Source: a virus
IMG/VR virus record: IMGVR_UViG_3300010153_000070
Location: 1-28,600 of that record
DNA length: 28,600 bases
Strand: one strand, 5' to 3'
The notes under the pieces were generated by a model. It had not been told where the DNA came from. It saw nothing but the letters and a program-made list of their open reading frames with translations, and made no database searches. Every line of letters begins with the position of its first letter. Position 1 is the stretch's first letter. Positions 15,440 to 23,137 of the stretch are shown piece after piece. The translations under genes were made by a program, and so were the position numbers.

Positions 15440-16601
15440 AAATTTTGAAGTAGAATTAGACATAAAAGACCCTGAAAAGTGGAAAGATGGTCATCTAACA
15501 GCTGATGCTATCAATATAAAAGAAAATGGTATATTTTTATTAAATACTGATTCGTGGTATTTAACAACAGAAGATCTAAATATGTTAGGGCTTAATGTTA
15601 GTAATGATACCTTAGATCTACAAGGGAAATCATTATATAGATACCCTAAATTAAGTTTACCTAGACAAAAGGTAGATTTATTAAAAGGATCTTATGATGT
15701 AAAAATAACCAGAAATCAAGATAAAGCGGATATTCATGTAGTATCTAAAAAACTTATAGAAAGTTTATTAGAATTTAAATGGACAGCTTCTCATACCAAA
15801 AGACAATTTTATGCTCTTATGATAGATCTTAGAGAAAATGATTTAATCTCTGAGGAATTCATAACAGAAGTACGTAAGATTTTAGAAGAAAGTGATGGCT
15901 CAGATTATTTTAGACTAAATGTCATTTATTGTTATAAAGATGCTACTAAAGTTGAGCAGAAACTTATAACTAAGTGTGAAGGTGTTGTTGAAAATCATCA
16001 GAAGCTTACTAAACAAAGGTCTGCTGTTATAGAAAAGGATAAGGATATTGAAATATATAATAGTTTATCAACTACCTCTGCTCAAATAGTTCTTGATACA
16101 GAAGTTAATAAAAAGATTAGTGAAAGCTTAACTACCTTAACAGAGGATGATTATCAAAACTTGGTAAATCAAATTAATAGTGGTAACATTGAAGATAGAA
16201 GTTTAGCTTTGGAATTAATGGCTAATTCTAACTATGAAGACAGCTTTGATATATTAGCTGCTCTATATTTCTTTAACTTTGATAAATGTAAGTGGACTAA
16301 TAATTGGAATACAGTTAATATTAAAGGTTTTAGAAATAGATTTAAAGTTTTTGAAGGCGGCTGTCAGGAAAGTCATGGTCATACTTATAGTAGATTTATA
16401 AGAAATTTAGTAAAAGAAGAAAAATTAACTGAATTTATAGTAGACTTGTGTAGAGAAAAAGTACATAAGAAAGTATTTCCAATGGCAGGTATATTTAAAG
16501 ATGAAGGATTTTTTGTTAAATTAGAAGATATTCATATATCTGATAAATATAAAGACAAAATTAAAGTAGATAACGTATCAAATGAATACATATGCACATA
16601 G
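15432..16601 (+). CDS. uncharacterised protein of the MoxR/VWA block, 389 aa, possible paralogue of the gene before it
   Basis: No known domain is identified. Near residue 75-105 it reads LSLPRQKVDLLKGSYDVKIT followed by NQDKADIHVVS, echoing the LP...V...ITVTNDYEKADVIVG segment of the 349-aa protein. Further on, the stretch NIEDRSLALELMANSNYEDS followed by a hydrophobic helix resembles the second-half pattern of its neighbour (NTDDKEILGKIVPTIDYTQN). Residues ~165-220 may form a coiled coil. It overlaps the nuclease gene by 10 nt. Confidence 0.65.
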   Translation: MYKNFEVELDIKDPEKWKDGHLTADAINIKENGIFLLNTDSWYLTTEDLNMLGLNVSNDTLDLQGKSLYRYPKLSLPRQKVDLLKGSYDVKITRNQDKADIHVVSKKLIESLLEFKWTASHTKRQFYALMIDLRENDLISEEFITEVRKILEESDGSDYFRLNVIYCYKDATKVEQKLITKCEGVVENHQKLTKQRSAVIEKDKDIEIYNSLSTTSAQIVLDTEVNKKISESLTTLTEDDYQNLVNQINSGNIEDRSLALELMANSNYEDSFDILAALYFFNFDKCKWTNNWNTVNIKGFRNRFKVFEGGCQESHGHTYSRFIRNLVKEEKLTEFIVDLCREKVHKKVFPMAGIFKDEGFFVKLEDIHISDKYKDKIKVDNVSNEYICT

Positions 16602-17584
16602 ATAAAAAGAAAGAGGAAGAGTTTTATTCAAATAAAGACTTTTGTTTTAGCTATTCCTCTTTAAATAAATTATTATTTTCTCCTTATTTATTTTATAAGG
16701 ATTATATACTACAGGATCGTGAGATTAAAACAGATAAGCATTTAATAGAAGGGAAGCTATTACATTGTATGATGTTTGAACCAGAAAACTTTGATAAGAA
16801 ATTTGAGCTGGTTCCTGAAAAACTCCCTAGTGATAATATACGTAAAGTACTTAAAGATATGTCTCATCATACAGATGTAGAAACACTTGCAGAGTGTGAA
16901 GACTTTATTATATTAGACTCACTAAAGTCTATGAATCTATATCAAACTTTAAAAGCTGATGAAGCTAGAGTAAAGAAAATAAAAACTCAAGAGGCAGAAA
17001 TATATTGGAAGTTTTTAAATAATCAAGATAAAGATGTAATAGATAGAGATACATTTGAAAGAGTTGGTGTAAGTATAACTTATCTCAAAAATAATGAGGA
17101 GGTATTAGATTTACTAGTAAATGATGCACCAACAGACTTTGACTTAGATCCTATCTCAACATATAAAGAAGAATATCTAAAGTCAGAGTTAGTTGACTGT
17201 GAGTTTGGTCTACATGGTTATGTAGATTTTTATAAAGTTGATAGTGATAAGAAAGAAGTTATCATATGTGATTTAAAGACAACCGGTAAAACTGTTGTAG
17301 ACTTTACAGAAACAATTGATTTCTATAATTATTGGTTACAAGCGGCTATTTATATGAAGCTTGTATATGATACACTGGGTGATGATAGAGATGAATATAA
17401 TATACAATTTAAATTTATTGTTATAGATAAATATTATCAAGTGTATGTATTTGATGTATCAGACAACACTATAAATGATTGGGCCAATGGTTTAAACCAA
17501 GTTATTAATACTGCAAAATTTCATTATAATAGCAGAAATTATTCATTACCAATGAATATGTTAGTAAATAGAGTTAAATTATAG
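16592..17584 (+). CDS. PD-(D/E)XK nuclease, RecB/exonuclease VIII-like, 330 aa
   Basis: The N-terminal motif FSYSSLNKLLFSPYLFYKDY and the following EGKLLHCMMFEP match the start of phage PD-(D/E)XK exonucleases, where S.S.L..SP...Y precedes a G..H helix. The catalytic core is LHGYVDFYKV with Asp212 and CDLKTTGK with Asp227 and Lys229. A Q-rich helix (YNYWLQAAIYMKLV) follows, as expected for the QxxxY motif. With the Sak4-like and SSB-like proteins it would form a phage end-resection and annealing set. Confidence 0.8.
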   Translation: MHIDKKKEEEFYSNKDFCFSYSSLNKLLFSPYLFYKDYILQDREIKTDKHLIEGKLLHCMMFEPENFDKKFELVPEKLPSDNIRKVLKDMSHHTDVETLAECEDFIILDSLKSMNLYQTLKADEARVKKIKTQEAEIYWKFLNNQDKDVIDRDTFERVGVSITYLKNNEEVLDLLVNDAPTDFDLDPISTYKEEYLKSELVDCEFGLHGYVDFYKVDSDKKEVIICDLKTTGKTVVDFTETIDFYNYWLQAAIYMKLVYDTLGDDRDEYNIQFKFIVIDKYYQVYVFDVSDNTINDWANGLNQVINTAKFHYNSRNYSLPMNMLVNRVKL

Positions 17585-17585
17585 T

Positions 17586-18167
17586 ATGGGGGAAGTATAT
17601 ACAGATTATTTTCAGAAGAGTAAAGTCTTTCTTTATCCACTACTTAAGTTACAGAAGGGACTAAATTATGTTCCTTCTCAAACTTATTGTGGATGGGAAG
17701 ACGTTTATGGACCTGAAGATAAGATGTTTCTGTGTGAGTATCATTCTAAAATGACAAATTCATTTGAAGAATTTGCTACACAGTATTTAAACAATCACCC
17801 AATGTTTAGAGAACATATAAGCTTAGAAGAAGATAGACAATTATTTGTTTTTGATTTTACAAGATTTACATTTGATTGGAATAAATTTTTAAAAGGTTTA
17901 TATTCTCAGTATAGTTTACCAGGAAAGATTAGTATCCTTGATTATTTTGATGCGTCTCAAAGCTCTAAAGAATATATTAAGGGTTTTCTATCCCCAGAAG
18001 ATGTGCATGCAGATTATGCAAAAAAATTGGGAGTAGATTTAAAAACTATGAAAAAAGTCTATGAAGTTTGTAGTGCTCCTGACATGGAAAAAGAAATATT
18101 AGTTGATAATAATTATATTTTATATAAACTATTAGAAGAAAGTTCCATATATTTGTCAAATAAATAA
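17586..18167 (+). CDS. hypothetical protein, 193 aa
   Basis: I do not recognise this protein. It is rich in aromatic residues (Tyr and Phe), with FVFDFTRFTFDWNKFLKGLY near the middle, and probably alpha/beta. The C-terminal third is helical and acidic. It starts right after the nuclease stop and is followed by the 138-aa gene after 6 nt. Context suggests a DNA-metabolism accessory. Confidence 0.6.
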   Translation: MGEVYTDYFQKSKVFLYPLLKLQKGLNYVPSQTYCGWEDVYGPEDKMFLCEYHSKMTNSFEEFATQYLNNHPMFREHISLEEDRQLFVFDFTRFTFDWNKFLKGLYSQYSLPGKISILDYFDASQSSKEYIKGFLSPEDVHADYAKKLGVDLKTMKKVYEVCSAPDMEKEILVDNNYILYKLLEESSIYLSNK

Positions 18168-18173
18168 ATTAAT

Positions 18174-18590
18174 ATGGCACAAGTAGGACAATGCATGATG
18201 CTAGTTAACTCTAGCTTTAGAAATGCAAAATCATTTACACTTATACCAGTGAGCCAAGACTCACCATACGTAGAAGCTATGTTTGACCCAGCGTCAAGCA
18301 TCTTAGCAGTGATCAGTAAAGTAATGAAACAATCATATCACATGGTACCGAAACTTGATGATGAAGGTCAACCACAAAGGTTGAAGAAGCCAAATCCTCA
18401 GACAGGTAAAACACATAAAGAAGAAAGAAGGTTAGTGGATACTTTCTCAGAATTCTATTTAAATGATAAAAGTGATATAGAAACTTTCATTCATATGTTT
18501 GCAGTTAATGCAGACACTTTTGATTACAAACAATATTTTGTAGACGTTAAGGAAACCAAGACGTCTCCAATTATATTACCTGGTCAGTAG
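18174..18590 (+). CDS. hypothetical protein, 138 aa
   Basis: I do not recognise this protein. The N-terminal ~60 residues look like an alpha/beta domain (CMMLVNSSFRNAKSFTLIPV...MFDPASSILAVISKVMKQSY). A Lys/Pro/Gln-rich linker at about 62-85 follows, and then a second short domain. It is the last gene before a terminator and the polymerase gene. Confidence 0.6.
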   Translation: MAQVGQCMMLVNSSFRNAKSFTLIPVSQDSPYVEAMFDPASSILAVISKVMKQSYHMVPKLDDEGQPQRLKKPNPQTGKTHKEERRLVDTFSEFYLNDKSDIETFIHMFAVNADTFDYKQYFVDVKETKTSPIILPGQ

Positions 18591-18615
18591 GAATTCCACA
18601 CTGTTGACTATTAAA

Positions 18616-18645
18616 AAAAGAAGCCTATTGACGTAGGCTTTTTTT
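18616..18645 (+). terminator. intrinsic terminator before the polymerase gene
   Basis: AAGCCTA pairs with TAGGCTT across a 6-nt loop. The stem is extended by one G-T and four A-T pairs, and the right arm is a run of seven T. It ends the transcription block that finishes with the 138-aa gene. Confidence 0.85.
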
Positions 18646-18670
18646 GGCACCATAACTAAAAAATGTAAGA

Positions 18671-20665
18671 ATGAAACACTGGGTAATGGATTATGAAACA
18701 TTATCTAATTGTTTTACAGCTGTGTTTGAACACTATAAGACTCAAGAAACTAGAGTCTTTGTGATACATGATCTGCAAAATGATTTAGATTCCTTCATAG
18801 AATTCCTAAAACAAAATATTAAAAATAAAGAGTGGCATATATCCTATAACGGATTAGCATTTGATGCACAGGTTACTCACTATATATTAGACAATTATGA
18901 AGATTGGGACCCTAATTTAGGTGGAAGTGATATTGCTGCTATAATTTTTAAATACGCTCAGACATGTATTCAGAAAGCAAACAATAAAGAATTCAGTGAT
19001 TATCCTCAATGGAAGATGAGAATGGGTCAAATTGACTTATTTAAAATGCACCATTGGGATAATCCGGCTAAACGTTCAAGTCTTAAATGGATCCAGTATA
19101 GTATGGATTGGGAAAATATCCTAGATATGCCTATTCATCATGAGACTGAAATAACTACTAAAGAAGAGATAAATACTATATTAGAATATTGTATAAATGA
19201 TGTTAGGTCAACTAAAGAAATATACAATAGATCAAAATCAGAGATAGGATTAAGAAAAGAACTTACTAAAACATATGGTATTAATTTATTTAGTGCTTCA
19301 GAGCCCCGTATAAGTAAAGAAGTATTTGGTTATTTCTTAACACGTATGTTAAATATACCTAAAAGAGATCTGAGAGGTCTCAGAACCTATAGAGAAACTG
19401 TAAAAGTTAAAGATATTATTTTACCTTATATCAATTTTACATCTGATACATTTAACATGTTACTTGATAGGTTTAAATCTATAGAAGTGAATGGAGATAA
19501 CCTTAAAGGAAGCTTTAAATATAGTGTAAACTATAAAAATGTGAAGACCCACTTTGGATTAGGAGGTGTTCACGGTGCTGCTTCTAAAGGAGTTTATGAA
19601 AGTGATGATGATATGGTAATAATGTCCTCGGATGTAACTAGTTTTTATCCCAATCTTGCAATTAAAAACAAATTTGCACCGGGGCATTTCCCTAAAGAAG
19701 AGTTTTGTGATCAATATGAGTGGTTCTTTAATGAAAGAAAGAAGATCCCTAAGAGCAATCCAATGAATTATGTATATAAGATTATACTAAATTCAACTTT
19801 TGGCCTTAGCAATGACGCTAAGAGCTTCTTCTATGATCCTGAGCTATGTCTTAAGATTACAATTAATGGTCAACTTACCTTAATGATGCTATATGAGCAG
19901 ATTATGGAAAGAATACCTGAAGCTGTATCCTTATTACATAACACTGATGGGATAGAAACATTGATACCAAGAAGTTCTATGGAAGAATATATGACTATAT
20001 GTAAAGAATGGGAAGACACAACTAACTTAGAGTTAGAACATGATCAGTATCAGAAACTTATATTAGCTGATGTTAATAATTATATTGGTGTAAACAACTA
20101 TATAGATGTTAATATTACTAAATGGAGAGAAGTTAAACAAAGTCAACCTCACTACTTATTTAAAGTAGAGAATGATAAATTTAGCTTTGCACCCGTTAAA
20201 CTTAAGGGACGTTTTGATTTTCATAACTTACAATTACATAAGAATAAGTCTAAGTTAGTTATACCTAAAGCCATATACCAGTACTTTGTACATAATGTAT
20301 TACCAGAAGACTACTTAAATCAGAATAAAAATATTCTAGATTATTGTATTGGAGGTAAATCTAAAGGAGACTGGGAACAAACGGCTAAATATATTGAGAA
20401 AGGTGAGTATTTAGAAAACAAGTTGCAGAAGATTAATAGATATTATATATCCAATCAAGGAGTTAAAATCTTGAAAATCAATAAGAAAGATAAAAGAGAG
20501 ATCCAACTTGAAGCGGGAAGATGGTTACAAACTATTTATAATAAAATGAAGGTGGAACCTAAATGGGAAAACTATGATATAAATAAAGGTTACTATTTAA
20601 ATGCAATTGAGAAAGAAGTAAATGATATTCTTACTGTAAGTGCCAACCAACTTAAACTATTTTAG
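18671..20665 (+). CDS. family B DNA polymerase with 3'-5' exonuclease, 664 aa
   Basis: Exonuclease motifs: DYE with Asp7 and Glu9, YNGLAFDAQ with Asp65, and YCIND with Tyr173 and Asp177. Polymerase motifs: A is SDVTSFYP (Asp321 and 324-327), B is KIILNSTFG (Lys370, Asn374, Gly378), and C is NTDG (Asp426). This is a compact phage PolB, with only about 49 residues between motif A and motif B, so there is no room for the TPR1 insertion of protein-primed enzymes. It is therefore likely to use RNA primers from the primase at 10241. Residues after ~480 form the thumb. Confidence 0.9.
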   Translation: MKHWVMDYETLSNCFTAVFEHYKTQETRVFVIHDLQNDLDSFIEFLKQNIKNKEWHISYNGLAFDAQVTHYILDNYEDWDPNLGGSDIAAIIFKYAQTCIQKANNKEFSDYPQWKMRMGQIDLFKMHHWDNPAKRSSLKWIQYSMDWENILDMPIHHETEITTKEEINTILEYCINDVRSTKEIYNRSKSEIGLRKELTKTYGINLFSASEPRISKEVFGYFLTRMLNIPKRDLRGLRTYRETVKVKDIILPYINFTSDTFNMLLDRFKSIEVNGDNLKGSFKYSVNYKNVKTHFGLGGVHGAASKGVYESDDDMVIMSSDVTSFYPNLAIKNKFAPGHFPKEEFCDQYEWFFNERKKIPKSNPMNYVYKIILNSTFGLSNDAKSFFYDPELCLKITINGQLTLMMLYEQIMERIPEAVSLLHNTDGIETLIPRSSMEEYMTICKEWEDTTNLELEHDQYQKLILADVNNYIGVNNYIDVNITKWREVKQSQPHYLFKVENDKFSFAPVKLKGRFDFHNLQLHKNKSKLVIPKAIYQYFVHNVLPEDYLNQNKNILDYCIGGKSKGDWEQTAKYIEKGEYLENKLQKINRYYISNQGVKILKINKKDKREIQLEAGRWLQTIYNKMKVEPKWENYDINKGYYLNAIEKEVNDILTVSANQLKLF

Positions 20666-20666
20666 C

Positions 20667-20891
20667 ATGGAATTAGGAAGTTTAGAAAAAGGAAAGAAGT
20701 TCAGGATTAAAAAACAAGAACATTATATAGGAAAAAGGCCAGAAAACCTCTTCAGTGCAGATGGAACCCTAATTCTAGGGGAAATATTAACATATGAAGA
20801 GGATGATGGCATCTATTGTATTTGTTCAGACAGTGAGGGTAATAAATTTCATTACCCATCATGGTCTAAAATAACCACAATAGATGATTAA
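20667..20891 (+). CDS. hypothetical small protein, 74 aa
   Basis: The ATG at 20667 directly after the polymerase stop is preferred over a GTG at 20640 inside that gene. The protein looks like a small beta-barrel or SH3-like fold (KGKKFRIKKQEHYIGKRP; DDGIYCICSDSEGNKFHYPS) with alternating basic and acidic parts. No family is recognised. It is followed by a nested terminator. Confidence 0.6.
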   Translation: MELGSLEKGKKFRIKKQEHYIGKRPENLFSADGTLILGEILTYEEDDGIYCICSDSEGNKFHYPSWSKITTIDD

Positions 20892-20896
20892 TTAAC

Positions 20897-20950
20897 GTGT
20901 AAATATAGTATTTAATTTGCTGAGTCAGCATTTTTTTATTATATTTACAC
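20897..20950 (+). terminator. nested terminator: inner hairpin with T-run inside a 14-bp outer stem
   Basis: The inner 13-nt palindrome TGCTGAGTCAGCA (20918-20930) is followed by seven T, a standard intrinsic terminator. It is wrapped by an outer stem in which GTGTAAATATAGTA pairs with TATTATATTTACAC (20897-20910 with 20937-20950, one G-T pair). The outer stem is unusual and may protect the 3' end or regulate read-through. Confidence 0.75.
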
Positions 20951-20968
20951 TTTAAAAGTTTAAACAAT

Positions 20969-21862
20969 ATGGGATACACAAAACCAAAAGAAACAACCAG
21001 GTGGCATTTAGAAAGTGCGGCCCTACCTAACCATGGTAAAACCTACACGGTAATATCACACCGAGAAGTGATAGATAATACATATAAATTACTAGCAGAT
21101 AGTGGATTTATGGTCTCTAGAGAATCATATAGAGCCAGTAAGGACGCTAATGTTGCACAGGGAATATATCATATATATCCACAGTCAACTACTGATATAG
21201 AAATTGAACAAGAAAAAGAACTAGGAATGATGTTTGCTTGGACAAATTCTTATGATAAGTCTAAAAGCTTTGAGTGTGCTATTGGAGCATATGTTCAAGT
21301 TTGTTACAATGGTATGTTATCCGGGGACATGATGAACTATAAAAGAAAACATAGATGGTCTGCCTCAAGAGATATACACATACAAATGTCTGATCAAATA
21401 AAAAATGGTGAGAAATACTATAAAAGACTAATTAAAGATAAAGATCTATTAAAAACTATCACTGTTGATTGTAGAAAAGCATCTGAATTAGCTGGGCGTT
21501 TATTTATTGAAGAGGATCTATTAGATTCTCAACAATTATCTTGCGTTAAAAAAGAGTTAGAGAAAGCTTCTTATAATTATGGTGTAGCAGATGACTCTGC
21601 ATGGGCCTTTTATAATCATGTTACGCATGCATTAAAGAAAGCTCATCCAAGAGAGTGGTTAAATGATCAGCAGAACTTTCATGACTTTATCACAATGGAA
21701 CTAACAGGGTCCCCATCTACTAAGCCTATGTTTGAAAAGCCTGGTGAGTATATAGATCTAGGAGACAAGTCTCAATTAGAAATAGATTTAGTACATGATA
21801 CCGTGGTAGAAGTAGATGAAGAACAATTAATGAGAGAATTTGATATTGAGCTAGGCTTATGA
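20969..21862 (+). CDS. DUF932-like phage protein, 297 aa
   Basis: The sequence follows the DUF932 (TIGR03299) outline: an N-terminal alpha/beta part with TYTVISHREVIDNTYKLLAD, a middle with the core AIGAYVQVCYNGMLSGDMMN followed by KRKHRW, then a long helical part. In this family the C-N-G motif followed by basic residues is conserved. Such proteins are common in phages and plasmids near replication genes, and their function is unknown. Its stop overlaps the start of a 25-aa peptide gene (ATGATGA). Confidence 0.55.
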   Translation: MGYTKPKETTRWHLESAALPNHGKTYTVISHREVIDNTYKLLADSGFMVSRESYRASKDANVAQGIYHIYPQSTTDIEIEQEKELGMMFAWTNSYDKSKSFECAIGAYVQVCYNGMLSGDMMNYKRKHRWSASRDIHIQMSDQIKNGEKYYKRLIKDKDLLKTITVDCRKASELAGRLFIEEDLLDSQQLSCVKKELEKASYNYGVADDSAWAFYNHVTHALKKAHPREWLNDQQNFHDFITMELTGSPSTKPMFEKPGEYIDLGDKSQLEIDLVHDTVVEVDEEQLMREFDIELGL

Positions 21863-21936
21863 TGAAGATGATTGCTATGAGCATCTTAATGTTGCTCTTA
21901 CTTTATGCGGCCTGGAATGATATACTAAATAAATAG
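21859..21936 (+). CDS. micro membrane peptide, 25 aa
   Basis: Starting at the ATG that overlaps the previous stop, the peptide reads as one hydrophobic helix (MIAMSILMLLLLYAAW) with a short polar end (NDILNK). It has the size and shape of a single-pass membrane peptide. Support comes from the start overlap and from similar tiny membrane genes at 22480 and 4673. Its stop lies within the left arm of the next hairpin. Confidence 0.45.
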   Translation: MMKMIAMSILMLLLLYAAWNDILNK

Positions 21937-21984
21937 GAGAAACCAACTGGGGCTAAGTTTTTGCATTCTTGGCCCCACTCCTAT
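21933..21984 (+). ncRNA. structured intergenic hairpin
   Basis: ATAGGAG pairs with CTCCTAT. Inside it GGGGCTAAG pairs with CTTGGCCCC (9 bp with one G-T) around a T-rich loop. No T-run follows the right arm, so it is not a standard terminator. It lies between the 25-aa and 61-aa membrane-protein genes and may control expression or mRNA processing. Confidence 0.5.
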
Positions 21985-22009
21985 ATTATCATCTTAAAGA
22001 TGTAGTAAT

Positions 22010-22195
22010 ATGAGAAAATTTATTGAATTTGCATTAATTTGGTACAGTCAACAGATGGCTATACCGTTCTGGATCGTTGGACATATACATTTATCCGTAA
22101 ATGTGTATCAAGATATCCATGAGATATTAGCTAGCTTAGGTCTTAACATGCTCGTAGCTGTAGGCTTTATAGTAGACTATAGAAAAAATAAATAA
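22010..22195 (+). CDS. small membrane protein, 61 aa
   Basis: Two hydrophobic stretches are visible, about residues 16-32 (MAIPFWIVGHIHLSVNV) and 41-56 (LASLGLNMLVAVGFIV), and the C-terminus is basic (DYRKNK). The protein is probably a two-pass inner-membrane protein. Size and topology would be compatible with a holin or a host-envelope modifier, but it lies far from the structural genes and no motif supports either. Confidence 0.55.
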   Translation: MRKFIEFALIWYSQQMAIPFWIVGHIHLSVNVYQDIHEILASLGLNMLVAVGFIVDYRKNK

Positions 22196-22218
22196 TTAAT
22201 AATTAAATTAAAAAAAAG

Positions 22219-22383
22219 ATGGAAAAGTTTTTAATGAACAAAAAATTTTATGTTAGAATTAAAGATATATTTGAACTGGTAGAAACGTATCCTAATGATA
22301 TGCAACTCGGAGAACAGCTTAGAAAAATATATTGGAAAAATGGTGGTTTAAAAGGAAATCCTAAAGATGTTAAAAAAAGTTAG
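22219..22383 (+). CDS. hypothetical small basic protein, 54 aa
   Basis: The ATG follows the leader AATTAAAAAAAAG. The protein is basic and helical (FYVRIKDIFELVETYPND; EQLRKIYWKNGG). No family is recognised. Its end overlaps the next small gene by 17 nt in a different frame. Confidence 0.5.
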   Translation: MEKFLMNKKFYVRIKDIFELVETYPNDMQLGEQLRKIYWKNGGLKGNPKDVKKS

Positions 22384-22471
22384 AACGTGGTTAAGAGTAA
22401 TCTTTATTAGGATACCTAAAGAAATAAAATATTGGTTACAACAAATGTATGATTTAGAATCATTAAATTAA
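22367..22471 (+). CDS. hypothetical peptide, 34 aa
   Basis: A short amphipathic basic peptide (MLKKVRTWLRVIFIRIPKEI) that starts within the end of the 54-aa gene. It could associate with a membrane surface. Support is limited to packing within the cluster. Confidence 0.35.
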   Translation: MLKKVRTWLRVIFIRIPKEIKYWLQQMYDLESLN

Positions 22472-22479
22472 CAAGAAGG

Positions 22480-22572
22480 ATGGATTTCACAACAGAACAA
22501 GAATTAATTTTGCTAATAATAGGGTGGATACTCTTAATAGCAGGATTTAAAATATGGAATGACTATGAATAA
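22480..22572 (+). CDS. micro membrane peptide, 30 aa
   Basis: A short acidic N-terminus (MDFTTEQE) is followed by one hydrophobic helix (LILLIIGWILLIAGFKIW). This is a likely single-pass membrane peptide. It is preceded by AAGAAGG, one of the few Shine-Dalgarno-like leaders here, and overlaps the next gene by 14 nt. Confidence 0.5.
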   Translation: MDFTTEQELILLIIGWILLIAGFKIWNDYE

Positions 22573-22864
22573 AACTATGGATGCAAAAAAAAGAAAAGAA
22601 AGGCCGGTGTTTACTGGTGTATTAAAATATTTTCCTGATGCTATTATGGAAGTTGCTAGAGTATCGTTAGCTGGTAACCAACAACATCATCCTGATAAAC
22701 CTTTACATTGGGATCGTAGTAAATCAACTGATGACTATGATGCACTTACTAGACATCTTATGGAGGCAGGTAAAATAGATGCTGATGGAATTCGTCACAC
22801 TGCAAAGGTGGCATGGCGTGCACTTGCCTGTTTACAAAAAGAACTTGAAAAAGAAAAACTATGA
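22559..22864 (+). CDS. dATP/dGTP diphosphohydrolase-like protein (DUF5664 type), 101 aa
   Basis: The order of motifs matches the phage family annotated as dATP/dGTP diphosphohydrolase, N-terminal: FPDAIMEVARVSLAGNQQHH, then HWDRSKSTDDYDALTRHLME, then DGIRHTAKVAWRALACLQ. In the family the helices carry His, Asp and Arg residues that bind metal and nucleotide, as expected for MazG-related enzymes. These proteins are thought to act on purine dNTPs and are common in phages that reshape the nucleotide pool. I could not verify the catalytic set. The stop overlaps the next ATG (ATGA). Confidence 0.6.
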   Translation: MTMNKTMDAKKRKERPVFTGVLKYFPDAIMEVARVSLAGNQQHHPDKPLHWDRSKSTDDYDALTRHLMEAGKIDADGIRHTAKVAWRALACLQKELEKEKL

Positions 22865-23046
22865 AATATTGGAGCGTATGGTATATACCCCATCATAAAC
22901 TACTTACTACTGATAATCCAAACTTACATACTCAATGGAGTATAGTTATGGCAGATCATAAAGGAAACGCTAAGAATTTAGCAAGACAAGATGGTCTTGT
23001 TACTAGAGTTGAATTATTAAATAAGAATAATAAAAAGGTGTTTTAA
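22861..23046 (+). CDS. hypothetical small protein, 61 aa
   Basis: A small basic protein rich in aromatic residues at its start (MKYWSVWYIPHHK), probably beta-rich. No family is recognised. It is the last + strand gene and is coupled to the diphosphohydrolase-like gene by ATGA. The convergent junction follows. Confidence 0.55.
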   Translation: MKYWSVWYIPHHKLLTTDNPNLHTQWSIVMADHKGNAKNLARQDGLVTRVELLNKNNKKVF

Positions 23047-23059
23047 CTAAATTAAATGA

Positions 23060-23135
23060 GGGGGAGTGGCAATTTTGCCTAATCTAAACGGATGTATAAG
23101 AGCATCCTTTAATATTAAATGTTTTGCTCTCCCTT
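23060..23135. terminator. structured convergent junction, likely bidirectional terminator
   Basis: The 91-nt gap between the last + strand gene and the last - strand gene folds as a three-way junction. GGGAG (23062-23066) pairs with CTCCC (23129-23133). Inside are the hairpins GGCA-ATTT-TGCC (23068-23079) and GGATG/CATCC (23090-23107). There is no long T-run. Its place at convergent gene ends supports a role in 3' ends of both transcripts. Confidence 0.55.
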
Positions 23136-23137
23136 AT

